From Hofstenia miamia (lineage: Eukaryota > Xenacoelomorpha > Acoela), in the NCBI GenBank assembly GCA_004352715.1, contig SCFE01000046.1:1739783-1803782 (forward strand): a stretch of DNA of 64,000 nt. The letters run 5' to 3'. The position numbers and the translations under genes are program-made. Shown here piece after piece: positions 1 through 10,770 of the stretch; positions within the stretch are counted from its first letter, which is position 1, and the number at the start of each line of letters is the position of its first letter. The notes under the pieces are model-generated. The model saw only the letters and a program-made list of their open reading frames with translations. It was not told where the DNA came from and ran no database searches.

Positions 1-641
1 AAATAACTTTTCTGGAAAAAAGTGCACACTTTCTCATTTACAAGGATGTGGGAATGTCCCAAATGCGTAAATTGATCCAGAAAATGAGGTAGCAAAGATA
101 TACTATAAGATAAATTGATAGGATTATTCAAGGTTATCACTATGAAATGTCTAATTTATTAATAGTTTCATATTAGTTCATGTTAGTATTTCCAACGGAG
201 TCAGAAATAATGAGATATAAATGTCAACGACTATAACTGAATACATTTTAATCAACTCAGCCGCATGAGCATTTTTGGGGTTTTGATTTAAATAGTAACA
301 GAATAATAAAAAGAAACCAGTAATTTTCGCAAAAATAAAATTATCTATTTTATGTTTAAAACTACATAAATAAAATTGTTAGTGCATATTCTTTTCAAAG
401 TATATGCTATGCTCTTTGTTTATTATAACATAATGATACATAAAATCACAAATATATACCAGTCTACCTGCATTTTATTATTTATTATTATTTTTGGCGT
501 TGGATTTAATAAATATGTTAAATGTCTATAGCAGGGTTTAGACTTTCTCCAAACAGCTAATTGCTGCTCGTTGATTAATTTCGGCGGGGCCTCCAGTAGC
601 GCATAGCGACTTGTGGTTTCCTCTCATGTAAATAATAGCAT
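1..641. other. AT-rich non-coding DNA, nothing recognised
   Basis: No exon-like reading frame, repeat termini or RNA gene is visible. It lies immediately upstream of a 1,000-base assembly gap that probably contains the 5' half of the first THAP exon, so it may include promoter or 5' UTR sequence, but nothing in the bases shows this. Confidence 0.5.
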
Positions 642-1641
642 NNNNNNNNNNNNNNNNNNNNNNNNNNNNNNNNNNNNNNNNNNNNNNNNNNNNNNNNNNN
701 NNNNNNNNNNNNNNNNNNNNNNNNNNNNNNNNNNNNNNNNNNNNNNNNNNNNNNNNNNNNNNNNNNNNNNNNNNNNNNNNNNNNNNNNNNNNNNNNNNNN
801 NNNNNNNNNNNNNNNNNNNNNNNNNNNNNNNNNNNNNNNNNNNNNNNNNNNNNNNNNNNNNNNNNNNNNNNNNNNNNNNNNNNNNNNNNNNNNNNNNNNN
901 NNNNNNNNNNNNNNNNNNNNNNNNNNNNNNNNNNNNNNNNNNNNNNNNNNNNNNNNNNNNNNNNNNNNNNNNNNNNNNNNNNNNNNNNNNNNNNNNNNNN
1001 NNNNNNNNNNNNNNNNNNNNNNNNNNNNNNNNNNNNNNNNNNNNNNNNNNNNNNNNNNNNNNNNNNNNNNNNNNNNNNNNNNNNNNNNNNNNNNNNNNNN
1101 NNNNNNNNNNNNNNNNNNNNNNNNNNNNNNNNNNNNNNNNNNNNNNNNNNNNNNNNNNNNNNNNNNNNNNNNNNNNNNNNNNNNNNNNNNNNNNNNNNNN
1201 NNNNNNNNNNNNNNNNNNNNNNNNNNNNNNNNNNNNNNNNNNNNNNNNNNNNNNNNNNNNNNNNNNNNNNNNNNNNNNNNNNNNNNNNNNNNNNNNNNNN
1301 NNNNNNNNNNNNNNNNNNNNNNNNNNNNNNNNNNNNNNNNNNNNNNNNNNNNNNNNNNNNNNNNNNNNNNNNNNNNNNNNNNNNNNNNNNNNNNNNNNNN
1401 NNNNNNNNNNNNNNNNNNNNNNNNNNNNNNNNNNNNNNNNNNNNNNNNNNNNNNNNNNNNNNNNNNNNNNNNNNNNNNNNNNNNNNNNNNNNNNNNNNNN
1501 NNNNNNNNNNNNNNNNNNNNNNNNNNNNNNNNNNNNNNNNNNNNNNNNNNNNNNNNNNNNNNNNNNNNNNNNNNNNNNNNNNNNNNNNNNNNNNNNNNNN
1601 NNNNNNNNNNNNNNNNNNNNNNNNNNNNNNNNNNNNNNNNN
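642..1641. other. Assembly gap of 1,000 N
   Basis: Exactly 1,000 N, probably a default gap size rather than a measured one. The sequence resumes inside a THAP domain, so the start codon and first zinc-binding cysteines of that exon are hidden here. Reading frames that appear to cross the gap have no meaning. Confidence 0.95.
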
Positions 1642-1915
1642 GCCTCAAACAAAAACAAAATTTCTATGTATCGCTTCCCTTTAAATGGCGAGGCTTTGGA
1701 TGCCTGGATAAAGGCTGTGCCAAATAACTTCACTGCTGCCGATATAACACGAAATATGACGGTTTGTCGAAAACATTGGCCAGCCGAAATGGAATCAAAA
1801 CGCATTGCTGGGGGACACTTTGTTCCTCTTAATCCTCCAAGTGTCTTTGACTGTTACCCTCCACATGACACTAAAAATTCATCCAGCAATAACTTAAAGC
1901 TTACAAAACTTTCAA
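1642..1915 (+). CDS. THAP-I: 3' part of a THAP-domain exon
   Basis: The THAP domain is a zinc-dependent C2CH DNA-binding module. The visible part begins after the first Cys pair, which is lost in the gap. It contains MYRFP, the invariant Trp in DAWIKAVP, the C-x2-H pair in VCRKHWPAE and a closing PPSVF box matching the AVPTIF-type end of THAP domains. The exon ends in a strong donor (TCAA|GTAAGT, GT at 1916-1917) that leaves one base of a split codon, phase 1. That matches the phase-1 acceptor of ZF1 at 7946. The HWP after the zinc histidine and the PPS-hydrophobic-F box resemble THAP-II and THAP-V and differ from THAP-III and THAP-IV. The start codon is not visible. Confidence 0.8.
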
Positions 1916-2727
1916 GTAAGTAATTCTACTTTAGGATCGTTTTTACCTTATTTGTTTCATGTTTACGGCATTGAATCAATTTTTAGTATGTCCGATACAT
2001 TAAATAATTTAATTATTGTTCTTAAGCTGTACGTATTGAGCTAGGGCTGTCAAAGGGTTAAGTCAACCCACCGAACCTAACCCATTGGTTGGTTCATATT
2101 TCTTGCTAAAATTTTAGTAGGATCAAACAAGGCCTATTTAATACTTAGTATTTAGTAGGGTCTGAGTCCAATAAAGAAATCATAAATGGTTGGATCAATA
2201 TTGCAATGTACTATGGGTCATGATTGTTTTATCGAAAGAAATGCATATCCTCTTGCAGAAGAGTAAACAAACAGTAATGAAATTTTAGTACATTTTATTG
2301 CTATTTATATATTTTTACTTTATCATTATTCAGAAACCAAAAACCTGTTGAAGTAGTGTAATTGTATTTAGGTCATTTGGGTCACTATTTTGACGCATCG
2401 TTGGGTGGGGTGAAAACGTTGAAAACTCAATAGAACTTTGGTTGGGTTGCGTGAGAATTTACTAGGTGAATTTCGGTTTGTGTTGGATGAATATATAATG
2501 ACCCACTTCCATCTCAGTTCTGCTTCGGCTTTAAAATCGTTTTATTGCATTATGTATTTTAATCGCGTTACTCCTAGTTATTTATTGGCTCTCTTATTAT
2601 AGTGGTGGTTCTCGTATTAATTTTTTACATATTTTGAAGGAGTAAGTTTAAAAAAAAATAGTCCGATTTTTTTCCAAATCTTGTGGGAGTGTTATGGTAG
2701 TCTACCAGGTAGTCCCTTGGTGTTTAG
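1916..2727. other. Intron or intergenic DNA, no gene seen
   Basis: Follows the THAP-I donor. Between about 2050 and 2520 there are short GGGTT / AACCC-rich words on both strands that could be an old MITE, but no convincing terminal repeats or target duplication could be aligned. No coding exon was found. Confidence 0.5.
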
Positions 2728-3081
2728 TAGTGATCTGCGGCCAAGGCAATTTTCTTGGTCTTAGTCTACCATTGGCTTTAATTCTTTAGCCGTATCCGGT
2801 CTTTAGCCGTGATTTTTTTGCCGTAGACTGCGCTTTTTACTTCTACTAAGTGAAGTAATGCAATTTTCAATGGAACGATTAAAACATGCTCATAGTTAGA
2901 ACAATTAAATAATGGTCAAAGCGACTAAGTATTAAAAACAAAAATAGAAATATAAATCATTGAAATAAATTGTCAACATAAGGTTCTAAAATAAATTTTA
3001 GCCTGGATTTTGGCCATAAGACCAAATATGTGGCTGCAGCCGAGCGTTGGTTGCGGCCGCGGCTATGGCCGCAGAGCATTA
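2728..3081. mobile_element. Candidate MITE with TAGTGATCTGCGGCCA-type ends
   Basis: The left end TAGTGATCTGCGGCCA and the inverted right end TAATGCTCTGCGGCCA match at 14 of 16 bases. The flanking octamers GTGTTTAG and GTATCTAG match at 6 of 8. The G/C-rich termini stand out from the AT-rich surroundings. No coding capacity. Probably an old, diverged hAT-type miniature element of 354 bp. Confidence 0.5.
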
Positions 3082-3715
3082 GTATCTAGTCCTATAGGAC
3101 AGGGACCTGAAACTAAATATTTCAGTGGGACTGATACCGCAATTGAAAAAAACTGTTAACGAAGATTTCAAAAGTTTATTAATAATTTTTTTATGTTTGA
3201 GCAAAATGCCAACAGAAGAATCCAAATAGAACCTTTTATGGGACTGGATTGCAATAATATCCAGTTGTTTTAAATGATACTGGACCAGAGATCGATAATT
3301 GTGATCCTATAGAATCTTGCGTGTATTTTTATAAATTTTTTGCAATATACCCGATTCCTTTGTAACATACTCTGCCGAATCGGCCATAATATTAGGGATA
3401 TTTTATTGCCTAGTATAATTTTCAAATATGGATTAACCTTATCTAGGTTGGACTTTTTGATATACGTATAGGTTTGGGAGGTATAAAATTACCCTTTCCC
3501 TACTTGTTATATGTTCTATTGACCCAATCACTCCATAATTTTACTAAATACTTATTATTCCAATGTTGGGCATTTTTTATAGTTAGGTGTGGATTTTTTG
3601 TAATTTTATGTATACACTTTACACAGCAGCTGAATAATAGCCCAAAACAAATTTTGTCTGATTATTATTAAAGATCTATATCTTATAAGGAAGGCGATTA
3701 TTTTTTGGATCTAAC
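3082..3715. other. AT-rich non-coding DNA, nothing recognised
   Basis: A 65-codon open frame at 3474-3671 has no recognisable motif and composition typical of AT-rich intron. No other feature was found. Confidence 0.45.
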
Positions 3716-4132
3716 AATTAAGTATTTTGACCACAAAAATTGGCCAAAAACTAAGAAATTTTGACATAATGATAAAATTAAAACAACTTGAAACTTATAT
3801 ATATATATNNNNNNNNNNNNNNNNNNNNNNNNNNNNNNNNNNNNNNNNNNNNNNNNNNNNNNNNNNNNNNNNNNNNNNNNNNNNNNNNNNNNNNNNNNNN
3901 NNNNNNNNNNNNNNNNNNNNNNNNNNNNNNNNNNNNNNNNNNNNNNNNNNNNNNNNNNNNNNNNNNNNNNNNNNNNNNNNNNNNNNNNNNNNNNNNNNNN
4001 NNNNNNNNNNNNNNNNNNNNNNNNNNNNNNNNNNNNNNNNNNNNNNNNNNAATTAAGTATTTTGACCACAAAAATTGGCCAAAAACTAAGAAATTTTGAC
4101 ATAATGATAAAATTAAAACAACTTGAAACTTA

Positions 4133-4135
<3 letters not shown>
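3716..4135. repeat. Direct duplication flanking a 242-base gap
   Basis: Bases 3716-3808 (starting AATTAAGTATTTTGACC) recur almost exactly from 4051, with N at 3809-4050 between them. Both copies run into (TA)n. The arrangement suggests the assembler closed a microsatellite by repeating its left flank, although a true tandem repeat cannot be excluded. Confidence 0.75.

Positions 4136-4166
<31 letters not shown>
4135..4166. repeat. (TA)n microsatellite
   Basis: About 15 uninterrupted TA units, directly after the second copy of the duplicated flank. Confidence 0.9.
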
Positions 4167-4167
<1 letters not shown>

Positions 4168-5462
4168 ACTAAGCCGTGTTTGCAAATGTAATATTTAATG
4201 TTTTCAATAAAAAAAATTGAGTCTTTGCTGAGTTGCTAAAGGATTGTGTGGCTGTGAAAAATATTATTCAAGAATCTTGTTTTCTTGAATTCAAAATGTT
4301 GATAAGGATTGTCATAAAAAATACTAATTTAGTAGTCGATTTGAACCATATTTTGACCTTAAAATCTAATTTTGAACTAATAAAACATTTCTGACTTTTT
4401 TGACCTTGTAACCAGACTAAATGATTGGACAATTTCCGTCTTACAGGCCTATACAAATTTAGCAATATGTTGCTGACAGAAAAATACATTTTGACTTTAT
4501 TGAATTTCACGTGCCCTATTTATAGGTATATATACACTCGCTAGCAAGCCATAATGATCAAATGATCAAATTAAAGACCAATGAAGGGGATAAGAATAGA
4601 TTTAAAATCTTCCAAAATTCGACCTCCATCCAACAAATTGTCCATCAAATTATTCTAGAGAAAGAAATCGACTCAAAACTTTACTAAAATGAGTAAAACT
4701 CAATTTTTCATAATATTCAATTATATGTGATTGTGTGAGTCCCCCCTCCTCAAATCTAAATAGGGTTAAGCCCGTTAGTAGGCTACCTGAAATGCTGTTT
4801 ATTCGCAATTAGAAAAGCTTAAACTTTGCTTACTGTTTTTTGCAATAAAAAAAATTATGAGGAATTTGGATTGGTAATCTTGTTTAGACTGGAAAATATG
4901 AGATATCGTGAAATAACTATTCCATTTTAAACAATATAACATTATTGTATGTCATGTGTTTGTGTTGACTTATCTTTGATTTGTTTTTAAAAAATATCAG
5001 AGTAAAAATGTGTAGTCATTTGTTTTTTTAATTAAATGTGTTAGTTAAAAAACGTTTTTATTTATAATTTGCCTTTACATATCGACACTTAAGAGCCATA
5101 TTGACATATCTTCAATTTTTTTCAAAAAAATTAATGGATTATTCTATACGAGAATACTTATCTTATGTGAATACTTGAAGATCGATTCGAGTTTTAAAAA
5201 CGCTGTTTTTGAATTTTTATTTAAGGTATATGGTCACGACAAATACGTCAGTTTGTATTTCCGTTCCCAGAAGTAGAGTTTATGTTATTAACATCAATCA
5301 ATCAGAATGTTCTAGAATTTTCAGGCATTCATTGAACTGGGAGTGATTCCCTAAAAGCACTATTTATGCAAGATTAGATTTACTTGTGGAAAATAATTTG
5401 AATCCGTAGAGGTCAAAATATAATTAGGCACTATTTGCAAACTCTATTGTATTAATCACCCA
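4167..5462. other. AT-rich non-coding DNA, nothing recognised
   Basis: No exon, transposon terminus or RNA gene recognised. The reverse-strand frame at 4268-4510 shows no domain and is treated as chance. Confidence 0.45.
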
Positions 5463-6276
5463 ATATATATATATATATATNNNNNNNNNNNNNNNNNNNN
5501 NNNNNNNNNNNNNNNNNNNNNNNNNNNNNNNNNNNNNNNNNNNNNNNNNNNNNNNNNNNNNNNNNNNNNNNNNNNNNNNNNNNNNNNNNNNNNNNNNNNN
5601 NNNNNNNNNNNNNNNNNNNNNNNNNNNNNNNNNNNNNNNNNNNNNNNNNNNNNNNNNNNNNNNNNNNNNNNNNNNNNNNNNNNNNNNNNNNNNNNNNNNN
5701 NNNNNNNNNNNNNNNNNNNNNNNNNNNNNNNNNNNNNNNNNNNNNNNNNNNNNNNNNNNNNNNNNNNNNNNNNNNNNNNNNNNNNNNNNNNNNNNNNNNN
5801 NNNNNNNNNNNNNNNNNNNNNNNNNNNNNNNNNNNNNNNNNNNNNNNNNNNNNNNNNNNNNNNNNNNNNNNNNNNNNNNNNNNNNNNNNNNNNNNNNNNN
5901 NNNNNNNNNNNNNNNNNNNNNNNNNNNNNNNNNNNNNNNNNNNNNNNNNNNNNNNNNNNNNNNNNNNNNNNNNNNNNNNNNNNNNNNNNNNNNNNNNNNN
6001 NNNNNNNNNNNNNNNNNNNNNNNNNNNNNNNNNNNNNNNNNNNNNNNNNNNNNNNNNNNNNNNNNNNNNNNNNNNNNNNNNNNNNNNNNNNNNNNNNNNN
6101 NNNNNNNNNNNNNNNNNNNNNNNNNNNNNNNNNNNNNNNNNNNNNNNNNNNNNNNNNNNNNNNNNNNNNNNNNNNNNNNNNNNNNNNNNNNNNNNNNNNN
6201 NNNNNNNNNNNNNNNNNNNNNNNNNNNNNNNNNNNNNNNNNNNNNNNNNNNNNNNNNNNNNNNNNNNNNNNNNNNN

Positions 6277-6307
<31 letters not shown>
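5463..6307. repeat. (TA)n microsatellite broken by a 796-base gap
   Basis: TA repeat at 5463-5480, N at 5481-6276, then TA repeat at 6277-6307. The gap is probably an unresolved TA tract, so its true length is unknown. Confidence 0.9.
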
Positions 6308-6310
<3 letters not shown>

Positions 6311-7697
6311 AAAATTTTGTGAATCATGAGTCACTTCTTAAGTATATGTGTACGACACAAAAATCCTAGTTATTTAACAGCAAGCAAATTGTAGAAAACA
6401 GTCCTTATTTTTGCTCGGTTTACTATGCCAATGCATTGATTTTTCCAAAGGCGACTTCACAAAATATTAGCTATTATTAATTAATGTATTTTTCCATTGC
6501 TCTCTGATATTGAAATTCCTATTCATAAATGCTGAAGTAATCAATTGCGAATTCTCGCATTCAAAGCGAAATTTTGGAGTTTCTAATTAAGTGACTCATA
6601 AACTCTAATTAATACTCAAAGTTTGCTTGGTAAATAAGTTTCTTTTAGTTCAACATGTGTGGTAATCTTTTTAAATTAGCGATAATTAAAGTAGTAATTT
6701 TAATTTTATTAAAATGCATTCTATGTTCAAGGTTCTTATTTTATTATCGGGGATCCTACCTTCTATATGATATTTATTAATCATCCATTTCTCGACACTG
6801 ATATAATGTTTTTGAAAATCTAATCATTTGAATTGGCTTAATATCGTCACCAATTTATCTACATTTGCTGGAGTGAGAATTACGAAAAATTGGCTTTTGG
6901 CTGTTGAGACTGGATGGAATATAATTAGAATAACGGCCAATGTAAATACCATCTTTTTTGGGATTCCTATCATATTCTTTTTTTCATTACTTGTTATTTA
7001 TTATGTTTTTCTACAATCTTTGTGTCACAGCAAATTTAAAGGAGATTTAGATCCTCTTCAATGTGGAAAAATCATTCGTATCCCTAAGCTTAATATTCAA
7101 TGGGTGTAGGGATTAATGATGACCTATGGAATAAAACCTACCATTATGCATGAAAAAACGAAATTATTTCTAACATTTTGTTCTATACTATGTTTTTCTC
7201 ATTATTTAATGAAGTCAAAAAAATTTTTATCAATTCCTCATTGTTGGTAAGCAAATGTTTCGCGTTTTCTTGCAATTTATTCCAAAAATTGAAGAATGAG
7301 TCAGACTTTTTAAAGGCAGATTAAGACATGGAACTCCCCAAAAATTCCTGTATCCTCAAGATAAATAATTGGCATCTAGCAACTACAATATGTCTGAACA
7401 CACATTCTGACAGCATATAGTTAGACATTGTTGCTGTATGTACCAAGACGAGGGGGCAAGTACAAGAGAGGGCTTGAGGGGGCAAATCCCACTTATTCAA
7501 TGCAAATATTTGATAAATCATTCAAGGAAATGAACAAGCCCACTAAATAATGAAGTCTGTTTTAATTTTAGCCCCTCCAAATCTTAAAAGCTGTACTCGC
7601 CCTTGGCAAAAGATTATGAGAGAATATCGCTAATTTAACATCAACCGTAATTACTTACAATCGATAATCCGATTTACAATTCCTAGTAGAATCGGAA
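6308..7697. other. Intron-like DNA, nothing recognised
   Basis: Several open frames of 60-90 codons occur (for example 6828-7109 +), none with a recognisable domain or convincing splice sites. Part of the presumed THAP-I to ZF1 intron. Confidence 0.45.
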
Positions 7698-7988
7698 ACT
7701 GATCGATTTTAAGGAATTTAACAATGGTCCAACCTAAATTTAGAGGCGTTGCATTGAATATGATACATTATTTACTGTTTACTGTTTAGCTGTACAGCGA
7801 GAATCTGAACACACATGCGCGGTATGCGATTTNNNNNNNNNNNNNNNNNNNNNACTGATCGATTTTAAGGAATTTAACAATGGTCCAACCTAAATTTAGA
7901 GGCGTTGCATTGAATATGATACATTATTTACTGTTTACTGTTTAGCTGTACAGCGAGAATCTGAACACACATGCGCGGTATGCGATTT
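7698..7988. repeat. Likely false duplication around a 21-base gap
   Basis: Bases 7698-7832 are repeated exactly at 7854-7988, a constant offset of 156, with N at 7833-7853 between them. The first copy includes the acceptor and first codons of the ZF1 exon and stops in the gap; the second continues into the full exon. Identity including exon sequence at such short spacing points to an assembly artefact, so only one ZF1 exon start should be counted. Confidence 0.8.
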
Positions 7989-8113
7989 GCCATTTGCTAC
8001 CGCCTTGCAACTCAAGAACCACATGTCCACAGTGCATCCTCTTGCGCGGCCTTATAAGTGCACTCTCTGTACAAAGACTTTTCAAACGCCTGCCACTCTC
8101 CGCAACCATTTTG
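7946..8113 (+). CDS. ZF1: C2H2 zinc-finger exon (finger 1 and first part of finger 2)
   Basis: An internal exon of 168 bases, phase 1 at both ends. The acceptor is TGTTTAG|CT and the donor TTTTG|GTTTGTG. The translation holds a full finger, CAVC, twelve residues, then H and four residues to H in HMSTVH (C-x2-C-x12-H-x4-H), a linker ARPYK, and CTLCTKTFQTPATLRNHF, which has the first three zinc ligands of finger 2. The last ligand comes from ZF2: joining the final G to AA gives Glu and completes H-F-E-T-H with correct x3 spacing. A second possible acceptor 8 bases downstream (TACAG|CGA) would change the phase and fit THAP-I less well. C2H2 arrays bind DNA or RNA in the nucleus. Confidence 0.85.
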
Positions 8114-10439
8114 GTTTGTGATTTACAGCTATTTTTATGTTTTAAATTACAATTTGTAGAACAGACTCCAAGTAAATTCTTAAATTTACTCTCTAAAATT
8201 CCTTTATTTTGGTGAACGGCTTATCGTATAACATCATTTGTATTGAAGAATGGAACTGTGTAGCATATTCTTTAATCAGAGTTACGTTTATTATCCACGC
8301 AATTGAATTATTCTTCTATACTTAATAAATTGACTCACTTCAGAAAGCTCCCTGGGAAAATTGGGCCTCTGAAAATTATTGATTTCCCTGTATTTTATTA
8401 ATATAAATTAGCTTACAACAAATTTAATTTAGGTACAATACCTTTTCAGTTAATCTGAATTAAACAAAATTTATACGTTAGTATATATGGACTAATTGAG
8501 ATTAGTAACTATAAGTGAGGAGAACTTCTGCTTTAGTTTAATTTCTGGTAAAACTCCCAACATTGCTGATTTTTAGTTTTTGTTGGACACTGTGAACTTC
8601 CATCTTCCAATAACAATGTGGGCAATTCACCCACTCTGGCTTTTTAGTAATAATATTAATTTGATACCTCTAATATTATTTACTCTGTTTTTATAGGTTT
8701 GTCGTTATCGATAACACTTGCTGTGTTATCTAAAAAATTTTATTTGCTGTGTTCAGTGTACACAATATAATTTCACAACTTAGCCCTAAATGCTCTATGC
8801 CTATTTAAATACTAAAACCGTTTTGTCCAAGTTTGAAACAATTTTCTTCAAATGTGGAAATTCCGGGTAGTTCAAAATTGATGTGGAAAGATATTTTACT
8901 CTATGACAGTTTTATGTTCTCAGAATTTCATCCAAAATTTCATTATATTTTAAATGAACATGCACTCTTTAATTAATTGAATTTTAGTTTGTTTTTTAAA
9001 TCTCTGCAAGCTAAAATGATTTTTTGGTACCTCTTTGCAAGATAGTAGCGTCTCGTTGTGATGAACTACTTAGTGAAATAGTACTAACATATTACTGATG
9101 AAAAGCAAGGCTGGGGGTCCTACTTTTACACAAATAAAAAATAATTTCTTATATCAATTCTAATAAAGAGCTCGAACGATTTAGGGTTACCATAGAATAT
9201 CAATATGTTTCTTGATCTTAACTTAACCACTGCATTATACATGTTCATTCAGTCATCTATATGTAAGACATTTTCAATAATGCTCGAGGTCTTAATTTTC
9301 TTCTAAACTACTTAGTTTGTCGATTGTCCCATTGGATTAATGGGACTTTCGGAGACAGAATTAACACAATTTGAGCAATTGCTTTATCAATTTCTTTTTG
9401 CAAGTTGGACAATTCATGAAATTTTAGGCACAATCTGGATATTTTAGACTACGACCAAACCAAGTTGAGTTTTCAATGGAAAAATGTTCCAAAGTGCTGT
9501 TGTGTTACCTGCTTCTATGACTCATAGGTTGAAGGCAGGATTTTTCAATTGGGCAATCTTCAAAGAAAAAACTAACTCTAATTGATTTATTTCAATAGAT
9601 TTTTCTGAATGAATAAAAATATAACAAACGCAATTCCTTTTTTTCAATCATTACAAACGCTAAGATTTTTGACAATTATATGTGCCTTCCTGAATATTCC
9701 CCTGTTTTCCAAAAAGTCTAGTTCTGCACTCATTAAATGTACAATGGTAGCCTCCATAAACTAATTGATAATTTATTGATAACGAATTCATTGGTCATTA
9801 ATCAATGTATTCTTGCATAATGCATTACATTAGACAAAATGATGGAAATTTAGTGTAACTTGTTTAAGGAGAACCTATTGAAAATCTCTTTCCAGCATGA
9901 TTCACAAGTAACTGAAAAGCGGAAATGTAAATATATTTTTCCATTTTGGACTTACTGAATGTTAGTTAAAACTAATATTATGGAATGACGTCATGCCATT
10001 CATTGGATTTTAATTGGACGAATTTTTCGTGAAGCGGTTCGTAAATTAGTAAAATTTTGATTTACAGAATGCCGAGAGAATGATATGGCGGGAATTTTGA
10101 AAAGAGGGAGTGAAGAAGTGAAATTTCTCTAAAGATAAATTCTACTATGAATTGGAATATTATGTGCGCTGGAGAAATTTCCCTTAATCCATTTTATAAA
10201 TGTCGTTTTTAGATTTATGCTTAGCGTTGTGTTTCAGAGGAAAAAAATTAATAGCAATTTCCAGTTTTTATTACTGCGAAAATTCTACTACACAATTTAG
10301 ACAATGTATGTTACCAATTCTGTTTTGAATTAACGTTTGAATCTTCAGTATTTGAAATGCTTGGATTGGATAATATAATTAAAATCTTGAGTGTTAAGCT
10401 GTGCAACTGCAAATATCTCTAAGCAAGTTTGCATCAAGT
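8114..10439. other. Intron DNA, nothing recognised
   Basis: First part of the 11.25-kb ZF1-ZF2 intron. AT-rich, no exon-like frame, no clear repeat termini. Confidence 0.5.
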
Positions 10440-10441
10440 TA

Positions 10442-10768
10442 CCGTAGATTTCCGTGTATAAGTCGAGGTTTTTTCCCAGAAATTACTTTAATAACGAAAT
10501 GAATGTCCGACGTATGCAAGAGTCAGGGCAAAAATCGAGGCCGTATAAATAGCGGCCAAGTAGTGGCTGTTACACACGTGATATAGACACAATTCCAATT
10601 TGATTCTTTTTTTAATGGCGATTTGGATCTGAACATCTACTAAAACTTAAGATCATTATTATTCGACAATGCGTCGACCTATGCTAGAGTTAAGCTGTTT
10701 CTCTTCATTTAGGCCTGTTTTTCACCTGGACTTATACACGAAGTCGCCTTATATACAAAGATCTGCGG
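10442..10768. mobile_element. TA-flanked MITE (pogo/mariner-type), 327 bp
   Basis: It starts CCGTAGATTTCCGTGTATAA and ends with the inverted counterpart ...CTGCGG, both bounded by TA (10440-10441 and 10769-10770), the duplication made by Tc1/mariner/pogo transposases. The termini share further matches around CGTGTATAAG. No coding capacity. The CCGTARA start is shared with the larger TA-flanked element at 25774, suggesting related transposases mobilised both. Confidence 0.7.
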
Positions 10769-10770
10769 TA

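Noticed and set aside
613-1923. Long open frames crossing the 1,000-N gap on both strands
   Set aside because: They are open only because N is not read as a stop. Only the part from 1642 on the + strand is real coding sequence.
2041-2530. Possible MITE with GGGTTAAG / GACCCAC words similar to the 63.5-kb element
   Set aside because: The ends align poorly and no target duplication was found.
5452-6334. Reverse-strand frames of about 290 codons
   Set aside because: Made of TA-repeat (Tyr-Ile) codons and N.
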